Assembly (NCBI GenBank): GCA_001657385.1
Contig: LYSZ01000012.1
Location: 1 to 64,000, forward strand
Direction of reading: 5' to 3'
DNA: 64,000 bases
DNA from: Parvularcula sp. BBD 1991-13
GTDB taxonomy: Bacteria > Pseudomonadota > Alphaproteobacteria > Caulobacterales > Parvularculaceae
Below the pieces are notes generated by a model. It saw only the letters and a list, made by a program, of their open reading frames with translations. It ran no database searches and was not told where the DNA came from. A program made the translations under genes and the position numbers. Shown one piece after another: positions 8,276 to 15,903 of the stretch. How positions within the stretch are numbered: the stretch's first letter is position 1; each line of letters opens with the position of its first letter.

Positions 8276-10516
8276 ATGGGAGTGCGATCAGTGAGGGGAA
8301 CAAGGGGCGGCGCGGCGTGCGCGCCGATGATGGCGTCTGCGATGGCGGCGGCGCTGACGGCAGGCGCGGCGATCTCCGAAGCGGCGGCGGAAACGGACGC
8401 TGTCGAGAACGAGACGCTGGCGGGCGACGTCATCATCGTCAAAGGCCAGAAAATCTATCAGTCGATCGAGGACGTCACGTCCTCGATCGTCGTCGCCACC
8501 GGCGAGGTCATCGATCGCGAGCCGATCGTTGACCTTTACGACATTGTCGATCGTATCCCCAATGTCGCGTCGTCCTTCGGCGGCCTGGGGTTTTCCATTC
8601 GCGGCGTCGACCAGCGCGGCATCGCCGGCAACGGGCCGACGCTGACGGTTTACGTGGATGACTCGCCGCTGACGAATTTCACGACGTTTTTCGGCCCTCT
8701 CGACAGTTGGGACCTGAGCCAGGTTGAGGTCTATCGCGGGCCGCAATCGACCAATTTCGGCCGCAACGCCCTGGCCGGCGCCATCTATGTGCGCACGCAG
8801 GACCCGACCTACGACTGGGACCTGAAAGCGCGGGCTGAAGTCGGCAATAACGGCGCGCGGCAGGGCGCGGCGGCGGCGGGCGGCCCGATCGTCGATGACG
8901 TCCTCGCCTTTCGCGTCTCCGGCAGCTACCGCGAGTCCGACGGCTTCATTTTCAACGCTTTCCTGAACCAGGAGGCGGACGCCACGGAACTCTGGAACAC
9001 CCGCTTCAAGCTCCTGTTCGAGCCGACCGACCGCCTCTCGATCATTTCAACAACATCCTATACGGAGAATTTCGCCGGCGAGGACAATGTCGATCCCACC
9101 AACGGCGCGCCGGGCTTTCCCCTCGACGCCGGCGATGTGATCCGCCAGTCCGACGACGACACGGCGGGCCGCGAGGGCACCGAGACGTTCATCCAGTCGA
9201 TCAACGCAACCTGGAAGGTCTCCGACGTCTTCGAGGTCCAGTCGATCACCACCTATCAAGACACAGACTATATCCGCATCGAGGATTTCGACACGACGCC
9301 GGCGCCGATCGGCGCGCTCGACCGCAGCGGAACCGACGAGGCGTTCTCCGAAGAGCTGCGCCTGAAATATCTCGGCGAGCGGTTCACCGGCGCGCTCGGA
9401 TTCTACTTTTTCGACAATGAGGACGGGTTCAGCGACCAGTTCGTCGTGCCGGCGACGATCGTCAACCCGGGCCTGCCGGCGAGCGTCCTCATCTCCCGCG
9501 TTTCGGCCAACGCCACCGAGACGACCAACTACGCCGGGTTCTTCGACGGCGAGTATCGCCTCAACGACAGGGTCGATCTCCTGTTTGGGCTGCGATACGA
9601 CCGCGAAGAACAGGCGTCCTCTGCGCGCGCCGTGACGGCGATCGCCAACCCGCCGCTGCCGCCGGAACTGGCGTTTCTGGAGGCCCTTCTCGGCGAGGAG
9701 GCGAGCGCGGTCAGCGCTTCCTACGACGCCTGGCTGCCGAAAGCGGGCGTGCGCTGGGCGGCGAGCGACAACGCAACTCTTTCCTTCGTAGCGCAGCGCG
9801 CCTATCGCGCCGGCGGGGCGCAGATCCTGACCCTCGACGGCAGCATCAATGCGTTCGATCCGGAGTTTCTCTGGAACTACGAACTGGCGGCGCGGATGAA
9901 TTTCCTCGACGGGCGCGTGGCGTGGAACGCCAATATTTATTATTCGGACTGGAGCGACCAGCAGGTCAGCGAGCCGGTTCCGGGGTTCCCGACCTTTTTC
10001 ACCACCGTCAATGCGGGCGAATCGACGCTTTACGGCTTCGAAACCGACGCCAGTTTCCGCCTCACCGAAGGCCTGGAGCTTTACGCCGGGCTCGGCTACG
10101 CCAAGACCGAGTTCGACGATTTTCCCAACGGCAATTTCGATCCGTCCCAACCGGAGAGCGAGGCGAACCAGGCGAACTTCGCCGGCAACCGCTTCCCCTT
10201 CGCGCCGCGCTGGTCCCTGAACGGCGGCTTCGACTACAATCATCCGGGCGGCCTGTTCGGCGGCGTCGACGTGAATTATCAGTCTGCGATGTATCAGGAC
10301 AATGAAAACTTCTCGGTCAACTTTTTCGGCGAGCGCACGCTGGTCAATGCGCGGATCGGCTACGCCATCGACGCGGCGGTCCGGATCAGCGCCTATGTGC
10401 GCAACGCTCTCAACGAGCAGTATTTCACGTCGCTGAACGTCGTCGCGCCGGGGGACGAATTCTCCCGTCTCGGCGACGAGCGGACTTACGCCGTGCGCCT
10501 CGACGTTGAATTCTAG
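8276..10516 (+). CDS. TonB-dependent outer-membrane receptor
   Basis: This 746-aa receptor has a signal-peptide-like N-terminus ending near AISEAAA, a plug domain (residues about 50-170, with VEVYRGPQSTNFGRNALAGAIYVRTQDP) and a long beta-barrel ending in ...YAVRLDVEF with a C-terminal aromatic. It should import a siderophore or similar ligand using TonB energy. An upstream ATG at 8204 has a strong GAGGAGGG site but would give an atypical pre-signal extension and place the Fur-like boxes inside the gene, so I prefer 8276; the choice is uncertain. There is no STN domain. The ligand cannot be read. Confidence 0.9.
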   Translation: MGVRSVRGTRGGAACAPMMASAMAAALTAGAAISEAAAETDAVENETLAGDVIIVKGQKIYQSIEDVTSSIVVATGEVIDREPIVDLYDIVDRIPNVASSFGGLGFSIRGVDQRGIAGNGPTLTVYVDDSPLTNFTTFFGPLDSWDLSQVEVYRGPQSTNFGRNALAGAIYVRTQDPTYDWDLKARAEVGNNGARQGAAAAGGPIVDDVLAFRVSGSYRESDGFIFNAFLNQEADATELWNTRFKLLFEPTDRLSIISTTSYTENFAGEDNVDPTNGAPGFPLDAGDVIRQSDDDTAGREGTETFIQSINATWKVSDVFEVQSITTYQDTDYIRIEDFDTTPAPIGALDRSGTDEAFSEELRLKYLGERFTGALGFYFFDNEDGFSDQFVVPATIVNPGLPASVLISRVSANATETTNYAGFFDGEYRLNDRVDLLFGLRYDREEQASSARAVTAIANPPLPPELAFLEALLGEEASAVSASYDAWLPKAGVRWAASDNATLSFVAQRAYRAGGAQILTLDGSINAFDPEFLWNYELAARMNFLDGRVAWNANIYYSDWSDQQVSEPVPGFPTFFTTVNAGESTLYGFETDASFRLTEGLELYAGLGYAKTEFDDFPNGNFDPSQPESEANQANFAGNRFPFAPRWSLNGGFDYNHPGGLFGGVDVNYQSAMYQDNENFSVNFFGERTLVNARIGYAIDAAVRISAYVRNALNEQYFTSLNVVAPGDEFSRLGDERTYAVRLDVEF

Positions 10517-10679
10517 GGCGTCGGACGGTCGCATTGAAACACAGGGCGCGGTTGCATCCTGAAAAGCGGAGATATCTTCGTCCTCCATGACGCCGGCTTC
10601 GCCGGCCTTCAGGGTGAAGATATTTTCGCCTCCGGAAGGATGATGCGGTCCAAGGGGATTGTTTGGCGCTCTCTGGCGA

Positions 10680-11678
10680 TCAGAAACCGTAAATCAGCGA
10701 GGCGCGGGCGATGGCGTCGAAATTCTCCCGGTCCGCCGGCGGGTCCGTTTCATAGCGGTATTCGAAGGAGAGGCCGGTGGAGATCGCCTCGGTCAGCTTG
10801 GTGTCGAGCTTGGTCACCGACTGGAGCGTGGTGGTCGGTTCGGTCCATGTGGCGTTCAGATCCTGGCTGAAGGTCACCCCGTCGCGGATCACCCAGTCGA
10901 CTTCGGTGGAGGCGAAAAACGCCGCGTTCTGATCGACTTCCCGCGTCTCGTCGATCGGCGAATAGCGAAAGCCCGGGCCGCCCTCGATCTTCCATGCGAA
11001 TGTCTCGACGTCGTAGAAAAAATGACCGAGGCCGGCGCCGCTGAAAATCCGGTAATCGAAACCGGAGAACTCGTCCTCTTCGTAAAGAATCCGGGCGTAG
11101 GCGTAGGTCCGGTCGCTGAGATCGACGTTAAGCTGGTAGCTCGCCCCCCAGCGTTTCTGGTTGGTGACGCCGCCGGAGCGGCCGATGTCGACAAAGCCTT
11201 TGACGTTGTGGGTCAGGGGACCGGCCTTGCGCGCGCCCTCGACGGCGAGACCGCCGGCGATGTTTTCCGAGTTGCCGTCCGAGAGCAGGCCGGAGGCGTT
11301 GATCTTGCCTTCCCAGGGGCGCAGCGCGAAGAGACCCGAGGGTTGCGGGGATGGCGGCGGAGGCTGCGCGGCTCCATCCTCATCCTGCGGCGCCGCCGCG
11401 AGCGCCGCCAGCGCGGCCTGCGATTGCGCGTCGATGGCCTCGGCGTTGTCGGGGAACACCGCCTTCACCGCCCGCGCGACGGCGGCGATTTCGGCCGGGT
11501 CCCGCGTCTCATAAGCCGTCCGCAGCAGCGCCTGCGCGATGTCCGGGATTTCCGCCCCCGCCGCCGTCTGCGCCGGGTTTTCCTGAACCGCCGCGGTAGA
11601 GGGCGGCGCCGAAACGGCCGCAATCCCCGCCATGGCTGCGGCGGCGCCGGAAAACGCCCTATAGCGCGCACGCGTCAT
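10680..11678 (-). CDS. DUF481 family outer-membrane protein
   Basis: The 332-aa protein starts with a signal peptide (RYRAFSGAAAAMAGIAAVSA), followed by an Ala/Pro-rich helical stretch to about residue 115 and then a DUF481/YdiY-type beta-barrel (WEGKINASGLLSDGNSENIAGGLAVEG onward) ending in SLIYGF. Function in the family is poorly known; it is probably an outer-membrane beta-barrel. I start at the ATG seven bases after GGAGG, 15 codons inside the track ORF. It converges on the TonB receptor, with an imperfect large hairpin (about 10566-10640) between them that could end both transcripts. Confidence 0.82.
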   Translation of the reverse strand: MTRARYRAFSGAAAAMAGIAAVSAPPSTAAVQENPAQTAAGAEIPDIAQALLRTAYETRDPAEIAAVARAVKAVFPDNAEAIDAQSQAALAALAAAPQDEDGAAQPPPPSPQPSGLFALRPWEGKINASGLLSDGNSENIAGGLAVEGARKAGPLTHNVKGFVDIGRSGGVTNQKRWGASYQLNVDLSDRTYAYARILYEEDEFSGFDYRIFSGAGLGHFFYDVETFAWKIEGGPGFRYSPIDETREVDQNAAFFASTEVDWVIRDGVTFSQDLNATWTEPTTTLQSVTKLDTKLTEAISTGLSFEYRYETDPPADRENFDAIARASLIYGF

Positions 11679-11965
11679 TATCATCCCTCCACCCACTTTT
11701 TCGCCCGTCCCGGCTTGCTGCATCCGCCGATTCGCCCCTCTTTGCGAAAATCGCCGCCGCGCTTTTGGCGCGCCCGCGCCGCCTTGCGGACGTGACGAAG
11801 CCGCGCGGCGCGGTTACAACGACAGGCTGAGGCGGCTTGCGGGACCCATCGCGACGTTTTCGATACGGGCTGCAATGCCGGATCTGAACAAGGCGCGTCA
11901 GCGAAAGGTTCGCCGTCGGCGACGCAAACGGGACGGCAACGCGAACCGCGGCAACAGGGATCGCC

Positions 11966-12454
11966 ATGGCGGCAGACGGGAACAGCGACAACGCCTACCG
12001 CATCGTCAAGATCGAGCTTGACGAGCGCTCCCTCGCGCCGGCCACCGCCGACATCGAGCACGAGCGCAAGATCGCGATCTACGATCTCCTGGAGGAGAAT
12101 CTGTTCAAGCCCAACGGCGCCGGGGAGGGGCCGTTCGAGCTTTACCTGTCGAATGTCGAGCGCCGGCTCGTGTTCGACGTGCGCCGCGAGGGCGGCGCGG
12201 CGCTGGGCCAGGTGCATCTGTCGATGACGCCGTTCCGGAAAATCATTAAAGACTATTTCATGCTGTGCGAGAGTTACTACGACGCCATCCGCAACGCCGC
12301 GCCGGCGCAGATCGAGACGATCGACATGGCGCGGCGGGCGATGCACAATGAGGGCTCGGACATTCTGCGCGAGCGGCTCAAGGACAAGATCGAACTTGAC
12401 GACAACACGGCGCGGCGCCTGTTCACGCTGATTTGCAGCTTTCACATGCGATAG
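11966..12454 (+). CDS. UPF0262 family protein
   Basis: This 162-aa cytoplasmic protein belongs to the alphaproteobacterial UPF0262 family, recognisable from DIEHERKIAIYDLLEEN, RLVFDVR, LSMTPFRKIIKDYFMLCESYYDAIR and the C-terminal RRLFTLICSFHMR. Its role is unknown. It normally follows hisD closely and precedes a low-molecular-weight phosphatase and infA; here the hisD link is broken by inserted genes but the downstream order is intact. Confidence 0.9.
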   Translation: MAADGNSDNAYRIVKIELDERSLAPATADIEHERKIAIYDLLEENLFKPNGAGEGPFELYLSNVERRLVFDVRREGGAALGQVHLSMTPFRKIIKDYFMLCESYYDAIRNAAPAQIETIDMARRAMHNEGSDILRERLKDKIELDDNTARRLFTLICSFHMR

Positions 12455-12462
12455 GCGACAGC

Positions 12463-12882
12463 ATGACCGGACCCGTTCTCTTTGCCTGCAACATGAATTC
12501 GGTGCGCTCGCCCATGGCGGCGGCGCTGCTTCTCCTGGAGGGCGGCGAAGGCGTCGACTCCGCCGGGGTCTACGAAGGCGGCCTCGACCCGTTCGCCGAG
12601 ATCGTCATGCGCGAGATCGGCGCCTCCCTCGACGGCCATGAGCCGAAGACCCTCGCCGACACCGATCTTTCCCGCTTCGAGGCGATCATAGCGCTGACGC
12701 CGGAAGCCGCGGTGGAGGCGCGCCGCCTCGCTCCCGACAAGACGGTGGAGTTCTGGGACGTGGAAAATCCCTCGGACGTGCATGGCGGACGCGACGCCAT
12801 TGTCGACGCCTATCGCCGGGTGCGCGACCAGCTCAGGGGAAAATTGCGCGAGCGATTCCCCGAGATTTGCAAAAACCCTTGA
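12463..12882 (+). CDS. low-molecular-weight protein tyrosine phosphatase / arsenate reductase-like
   Basis: The 139-aa protein has the CX5R phosphatase loop near its N-terminus ([13 protein letters not shown], Cys9 to Arg15), the signature of low-molecular-weight PTPs and thioredoxin-type arsenate reductases. The usual C-terminal DPxD acid loop reads WDVENPSD, a variant. It lies eight bases after the UPF0262 gene, so the two are likely one operon. The substrate is not readable; no extra arsenate-reductase cysteine pair is evident, which favours the phosphatase reading. Confidence 0.85.
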   Translation: MTGPVLFACNMNSVRSPMAAALLLLEGGEGVDSAGVYEGGLDPFAEIVMREIGASLDGHEPKTLADTDLSRFEAIIALTPEAAVEARRLAPDKTVEFWDVENPSDVHGGRDAIVDAYRRVRDQLRGKLRERFPEICKNP

Positions 12883-12982
12883 TTTTCCGGGCCGAGGCGA
12901 TCATGGTCCCGCTCCGACGGCCCGCCGCCCCCCAGGATTCCAACCTCCCGGACAGGGCCGACTTGTTTTCCTCGAGGAGCGA

Positions 12983-13201
12983 ATGGCGAAAGAAGAACTG
13001 CTTGAGTTTGAAGGCACGGTTGAGGAATTGCTTCCCAACGCGACGTTTCGCGTCAAGCTGGAAAACGATCACGAGATCATCGCCCACACGGCGGGCAAGA
13101 TGCGCAAGAACCGCATTCGCGTTCTGGCGGGCGACAAGGTGCTGGTCGAAATGACGCCGTACGATCTCACCAAGGGGCGCATTACCTATCGCTTTAAATA
13201 G
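12983..13201 (+). CDS. infA: translation initiation factor IF-1
   Basis: The 72-aa sequence starting [24 protein letters not shown] is a full-length IF-1, a single OB-fold protein that binds the ribosomal A site during initiation. [19 protein letters not shown] and [11 protein letters not shown] are highly conserved. A CGAGGAGCGA ribosome-binding site precedes the ATG; the much longer track ORF in this frame is an upstream artefact. It is followed 27 bases later by maf. Confidence 0.97.
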   Translation: MAKEELLEFEGTVEELLPNATFRVKLENDHEIIAHTAGKMRKNRIRVLAGDKVLVEMTPYDLTKGRITYRFK

Positions 13202-13228
13202 GGCGGGGCGCGAAGGAGGGCGACGCGA

Positions 13229-13819
13229 ATGACCCATGCGCCGCTGATCCTCGCCAGCGCCAGCCCGCGGCGCAAGGCGCTGCTCGCCTCCATCGGGATC
13301 GTTCCCGACCGGATCATTCCCGCCGACATCGACGAGACCCCGCGCAAGGGCGAGCTTGCCGCCGGCTACGCCTTGCGTCTCGGCGTTGAAAAGGCGCAGG
13401 CGGTCGCCGCCGCGCATCCGGGCGCGTTCGTCCTCGGCGCCGACACCGCGGTCGCCTGCGGGCGCCGCATCCTGCCCAAGGCCGAGGACGAGGCGACGGC
13501 GCGCGCCTGCCTCGCGCTGCTGTCGGGACGCGCGCACCGGGTCTATACCGGCGTCGGCCTTGTGAAACCGGACGGGGGCGTGATCCGCCGGGCGGTGGAG
13601 ACCCGCGTCAAGACGCGCCTGCTCGACAAGGCGCATACGGAAGAATACGTCGCCAGCGGCGAATGGGACGGGAAGGCCGGCGGCTACGGCATTCAGGGCC
13701 TGTTCGCCAAGCACATCGTTTCGATCGCCGGGGACTATCCCAATGTCGTCGGCCTGCCGCTCTACGCCGTCTCCAACATGCTCGCCGGCGCCGGCTGGCG
13801 GGCCCCGGCGGCCGGGTAG
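13229..13819 (+). CDS. maf: Maf-like nucleoside triphosphate pyrophosphatase
   Basis: The 196-aa protein begins with the Maf signature LILASASPRRKALLASIGI and contains the family segments ADIDET, GADTAVACGRRILPKAEDEA and GKAGGYGIQGLFAKHIVSIAGDYPNVVGLPL. Maf proteins hydrolyse non-canonical or modified NTPs to monophosphates. It sits in the conserved infA-maf-RNase G-yacG order with short spacing. Confidence 0.94.
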   Translation: MTHAPLILASASPRRKALLASIGIVPDRIIPADIDETPRKGELAAGYALRLGVEKAQAVAAAHPGAFVLGADTAVACGRRILPKAEDEATARACLALLSGRAHRVYTGVGLVKPDGGVIRRAVETRVKTRLLDKAHTEEYVASGEWDGKAGGYGIQGLFAKHIVSIAGDYPNVVGLPLYAVSNMLAGAGWRAPAAG

Positions 13820-13825
13820 GGCCGG

Positions 13826-15052
13826 GTGCGCGGGGTTTCCGATTCCGGGCCGCTCGTGGTGATCGAATGCGGCGTCGCGGCGACCCGCGCCGCGCTGATC
13901 GAGGACGGGACGGCGCGCCGGTTCTGGTTCGGACCGGCGCGCGGCGACGAGGCGCGCGATCAGGCGCCGACAGCCGGGCGGCGCTTCGCCGCAAGGGTGA
14001 CGTCCGTGGACCGGGGGCTCGCTGCGGCGTTTCTCGACATCGGCGACGGGCTCGACGCCTATCTCTCCGTCAACGGAAAGAACAGGGCCCATCTGGTCGA
14101 GGGCGCGCTCGTCGCCACGGTCGTCAAGTCGCCGCCGCGCCAGGGCAAGGGCGCCGTCCTGAAATGGCTGGGGGCGCCGCCGCCCGATTGCGCCGGACCC
14201 GGACGGCTCGGGCCGGTCGACGACGCCGCGCTTGAGGCCTTGCGGGCGCTGGACGAAACCGGGTCTGAGGATGCGCAGGGGCGCATGGCGCGGCCGGCGC
14301 GGATCGTCATCGACGACGGCGCGGCCCGCGCTGTGCTCGCCGCCGCGGCGCCGGACCGGGCTGTTTTCCACGACGCCCTGTGCGACGCCCTGTTCGAAAC
14401 CCACGGCGCGGAGGCGGCGCTGGAAGAGGCCTTCGCCCGCGTCGTCCCTTTGCGCGGCGGCGGACGCATCACCATCGACGAGACCGAAGCCCTGACCGCG
14501 ATCGACGTGGACACCGGCGCCTTGAAGGCCGCCTCTCCTGCGCGCCTGCGGGAGAAAATCGCCCTCGCCGCCGCGGACGAGGTCATGCGCCAGGCGCGCC
14601 TGCGCGATATCGGCGGGCATGTGGTCGCGGACTTTCCCGCCATCGGCGCGCCGGCGGCGCGAGCGCGCTTCGCCGGCCACCTGAAATCCGCGCTCGCCGC
14701 CCTGCCGGGGGCGGGCGCGGCCGGTTTTTCCAAGTCGGGTCTTTATTCCTTTACGCTGCCCCATCGCGCCCAGTCCCTGATGGAGCGTTTTACCGAGCCC
14801 GCCCCCGCCGATCCGGCGCCGGGTCGGCGCTTCACCCTCGACTGGCGGGCGAAAAGCGCCATCCGCGCCCTGGAGCATCGCCTGCGCGCCGCACCCTCGG
14901 CGCGGCCCAGGCTCGCCGCGGCGGTTGATCTCGGGGCTTATCTTGATCAGAAATCCGAGTGGACGGTGCGGCTCGCCGAGCGATACGGCGCGCGCTTCGC
15001 GATCGTCGCCAGTCCCCAGCTTGAGGAGCGCGGTTTTGACCTTTCCGAGTAA
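13826..15052 (+). CDS. ribonuclease E/G family protein
   Basis: The 408-aa protein is an RNase E/G-type endoribonuclease with an S1-like region (RVTSVDRGLAAAFLDIGDGLDAYL) and the catalytic DNase-I-like segment RITIDETEALTAIDVDTGAL, followed by VVADFPAIG. It begins with GTG six bases after maf. It is shorter than enterobacterial RNase G and lacks the CPxC zinc-link motif that joins subunits in RNase E/G; this looks normal for the short alphaproteobacterial form but I cannot confirm it. It overlaps yacG. Confidence 0.88.
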   Translation: MRGVSDSGPLVVIECGVAATRAALIEDGTARRFWFGPARGDEARDQAPTAGRRFAARVTSVDRGLAAAFLDIGDGLDAYLSVNGKNRAHLVEGALVATVVKSPPRQGKGAVLKWLGAPPPDCAGPGRLGPVDDAALEALRALDETGSEDAQGRMARPARIVIDDGAARAVLAAAAPDRAVFHDALCDALFETHGAEAALEEAFARVVPLRGGGRITIDETEALTAIDVDTGALKAASPARLREKIALAAADEVMRQARLRDIGGHVVADFPAIGAPAARARFAGHLKSALAALPGAGAAGFSKSGLYSFTLPHRAQSLMERFTEPAPADPAPGRRFTLDWRAKSAIRALEHRLRAAPSARPRLAAAVDLGAYLDQKSEWTVRLAERYGARFAIVASPQLEERGFDLSE

Positions 15053-15290
15053 CGACAACAGGAAATCCGCCAAGCCCGCCGCCGCGAAAGACGGCGGCTG
15101 CCCGGTCTGCGGCGCGCCGGCGGGGCCGCCTGCGTTGTCTTCGGCTTCCGGCGCCGACAAAAGCTACGCGCCGTTCTGTTCGAAGCGCTGCGCCGATGTG
15201 GATCTGCATCGCTGGCTCACCGGCGGCTATGCGATCCCCGCCGCCGAGGACGACAGCGAAGGCGCGGCCGCCGACGAGCGGGAAGACTGA
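15036..15290 (+). CDS. yacG: DNA gyrase inhibitor YacG (zinc-binding)
   Basis: The 84-aa protein carries four zinc-binding cysteines in CPVCG (22, 25) and PFCSKRC (48, 52), followed by ADVDLHRWLTGGYAIP, the defining YacG sequence. Known members bind GyrB and inhibit gyrase. I choose a TTG start with GAGGAG upstream, overlapping the 3' end of the RNase gene; the ATG used by the track lies deep inside that gene. Confidence 0.9.
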   Translation: MTFPSNDNRKSAKPAAAKDGGCPVCGAPAGPPALSSASGADKSYAPFCSKRCADVDLHRWLTGGYAIPAAEDDSEGAAADERED

Positions 15291-15461
15291 TTTCCGGGAC
15301 GGGCGCAGGACCGGAAACGCCGGTGACGGGCCGCTTGTCGCCGCCGGCGACCGGGCTCGGAGGGTAACCCCATGCTTGCGCAGCCGTTTTATCTGATCCG
15401 CGCAATGACCGCCTCGGAAAAATGATGGACACGATCGGATCTGCGAGACTATAACATCGCC

Positions 15462-15803
15462 ATGACGTACGGTCTGCGGAGGGGATTGCCGTTCGGCGCG
15501 GAGCGCGGCGGCCGGACAAACGTGATGCGCGCGCTCTTTGCGGCCGCGTTCGCGGCGCTCGTCTTTGCGCAAGCCTTCACCCTCGCGCACGCCCTTTCCC
15601 ACGACGCCGACGACGAAGCCCACCAGAAATCCTGCGTCGTCTGCGTCGTCAAGGCGCTCGGCGATGACGCTGCGCCGACCGCCGCGTCGTTCGTCATTGC
15701 GCCGACGGTCCTGCTCGGCCTTGCAATGGTCCTGCGCGCGCTGGTCGCGGACGACCGCGCCCGCCCGCTCGCGGTGCGCTCGCGCGGGCCGCCGGCTCGA
15801 TAA
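15462..15803 (+). CDS. small His/Cys-containing exported or membrane protein (DUF2946-like)
   Basis: This 113-aa ORF has a hydrophobic N-terminal segment (MRALFAAAFAALVFAQAFTLAHA from residue 22), then HALSHDADDEAHQKSCVVCVVK, and a second hydrophobic stretch (VIAPTVLLGLAMVLRALV). The His-rich, CxxC layout resembles DUF2946 proteins found near metal-linked TonB receptors. Translation may start at Met22 (15525) instead, since the TATAAC upstream of 15462 could be a -10 element. It sits 100 bases before a zinc-type receptor, suggesting a role in metal handling. Confidence 0.6.
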   Translation: MTYGLRRGLPFGAERGGRTNVMRALFAAAFAALVFAQAFTLAHALSHDADDEAHQKSCVVCVVKALGDDAAPTAASFVIAPTVLLGLAMVLRALVADDRARPLAVRSRGPPAR

Positions 15804-15903
15804 CGCGTCCGGACACAGAACGTCCCATCATCGTCAGTCCATTGTTACCGCGCTCCCGCAGACGGAGCCGTTTCGCGTGTCATCGAGCTAGGAATTTGCC
15901 GTC

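Noticed and set aside
9047-10588. 513-aa minus-strand ORF opposite the first TonB receptor
   Set aside because: No recognisable domain and fully antisense to a strong receptor gene.
12833-15160. 775-aa minus-strand ORF across infA, maf and the RNase gene
   Set aside because: Antisense shadow of three recognisable core genes; no domain can be seen in it.
15291-15461. GC-rich stem-forming stretch before the zinc-type receptor as a cobalamin or other riboswitch
   Set aside because: Stems are possible but no conserved riboswitch core such as a B12 box could be identified.
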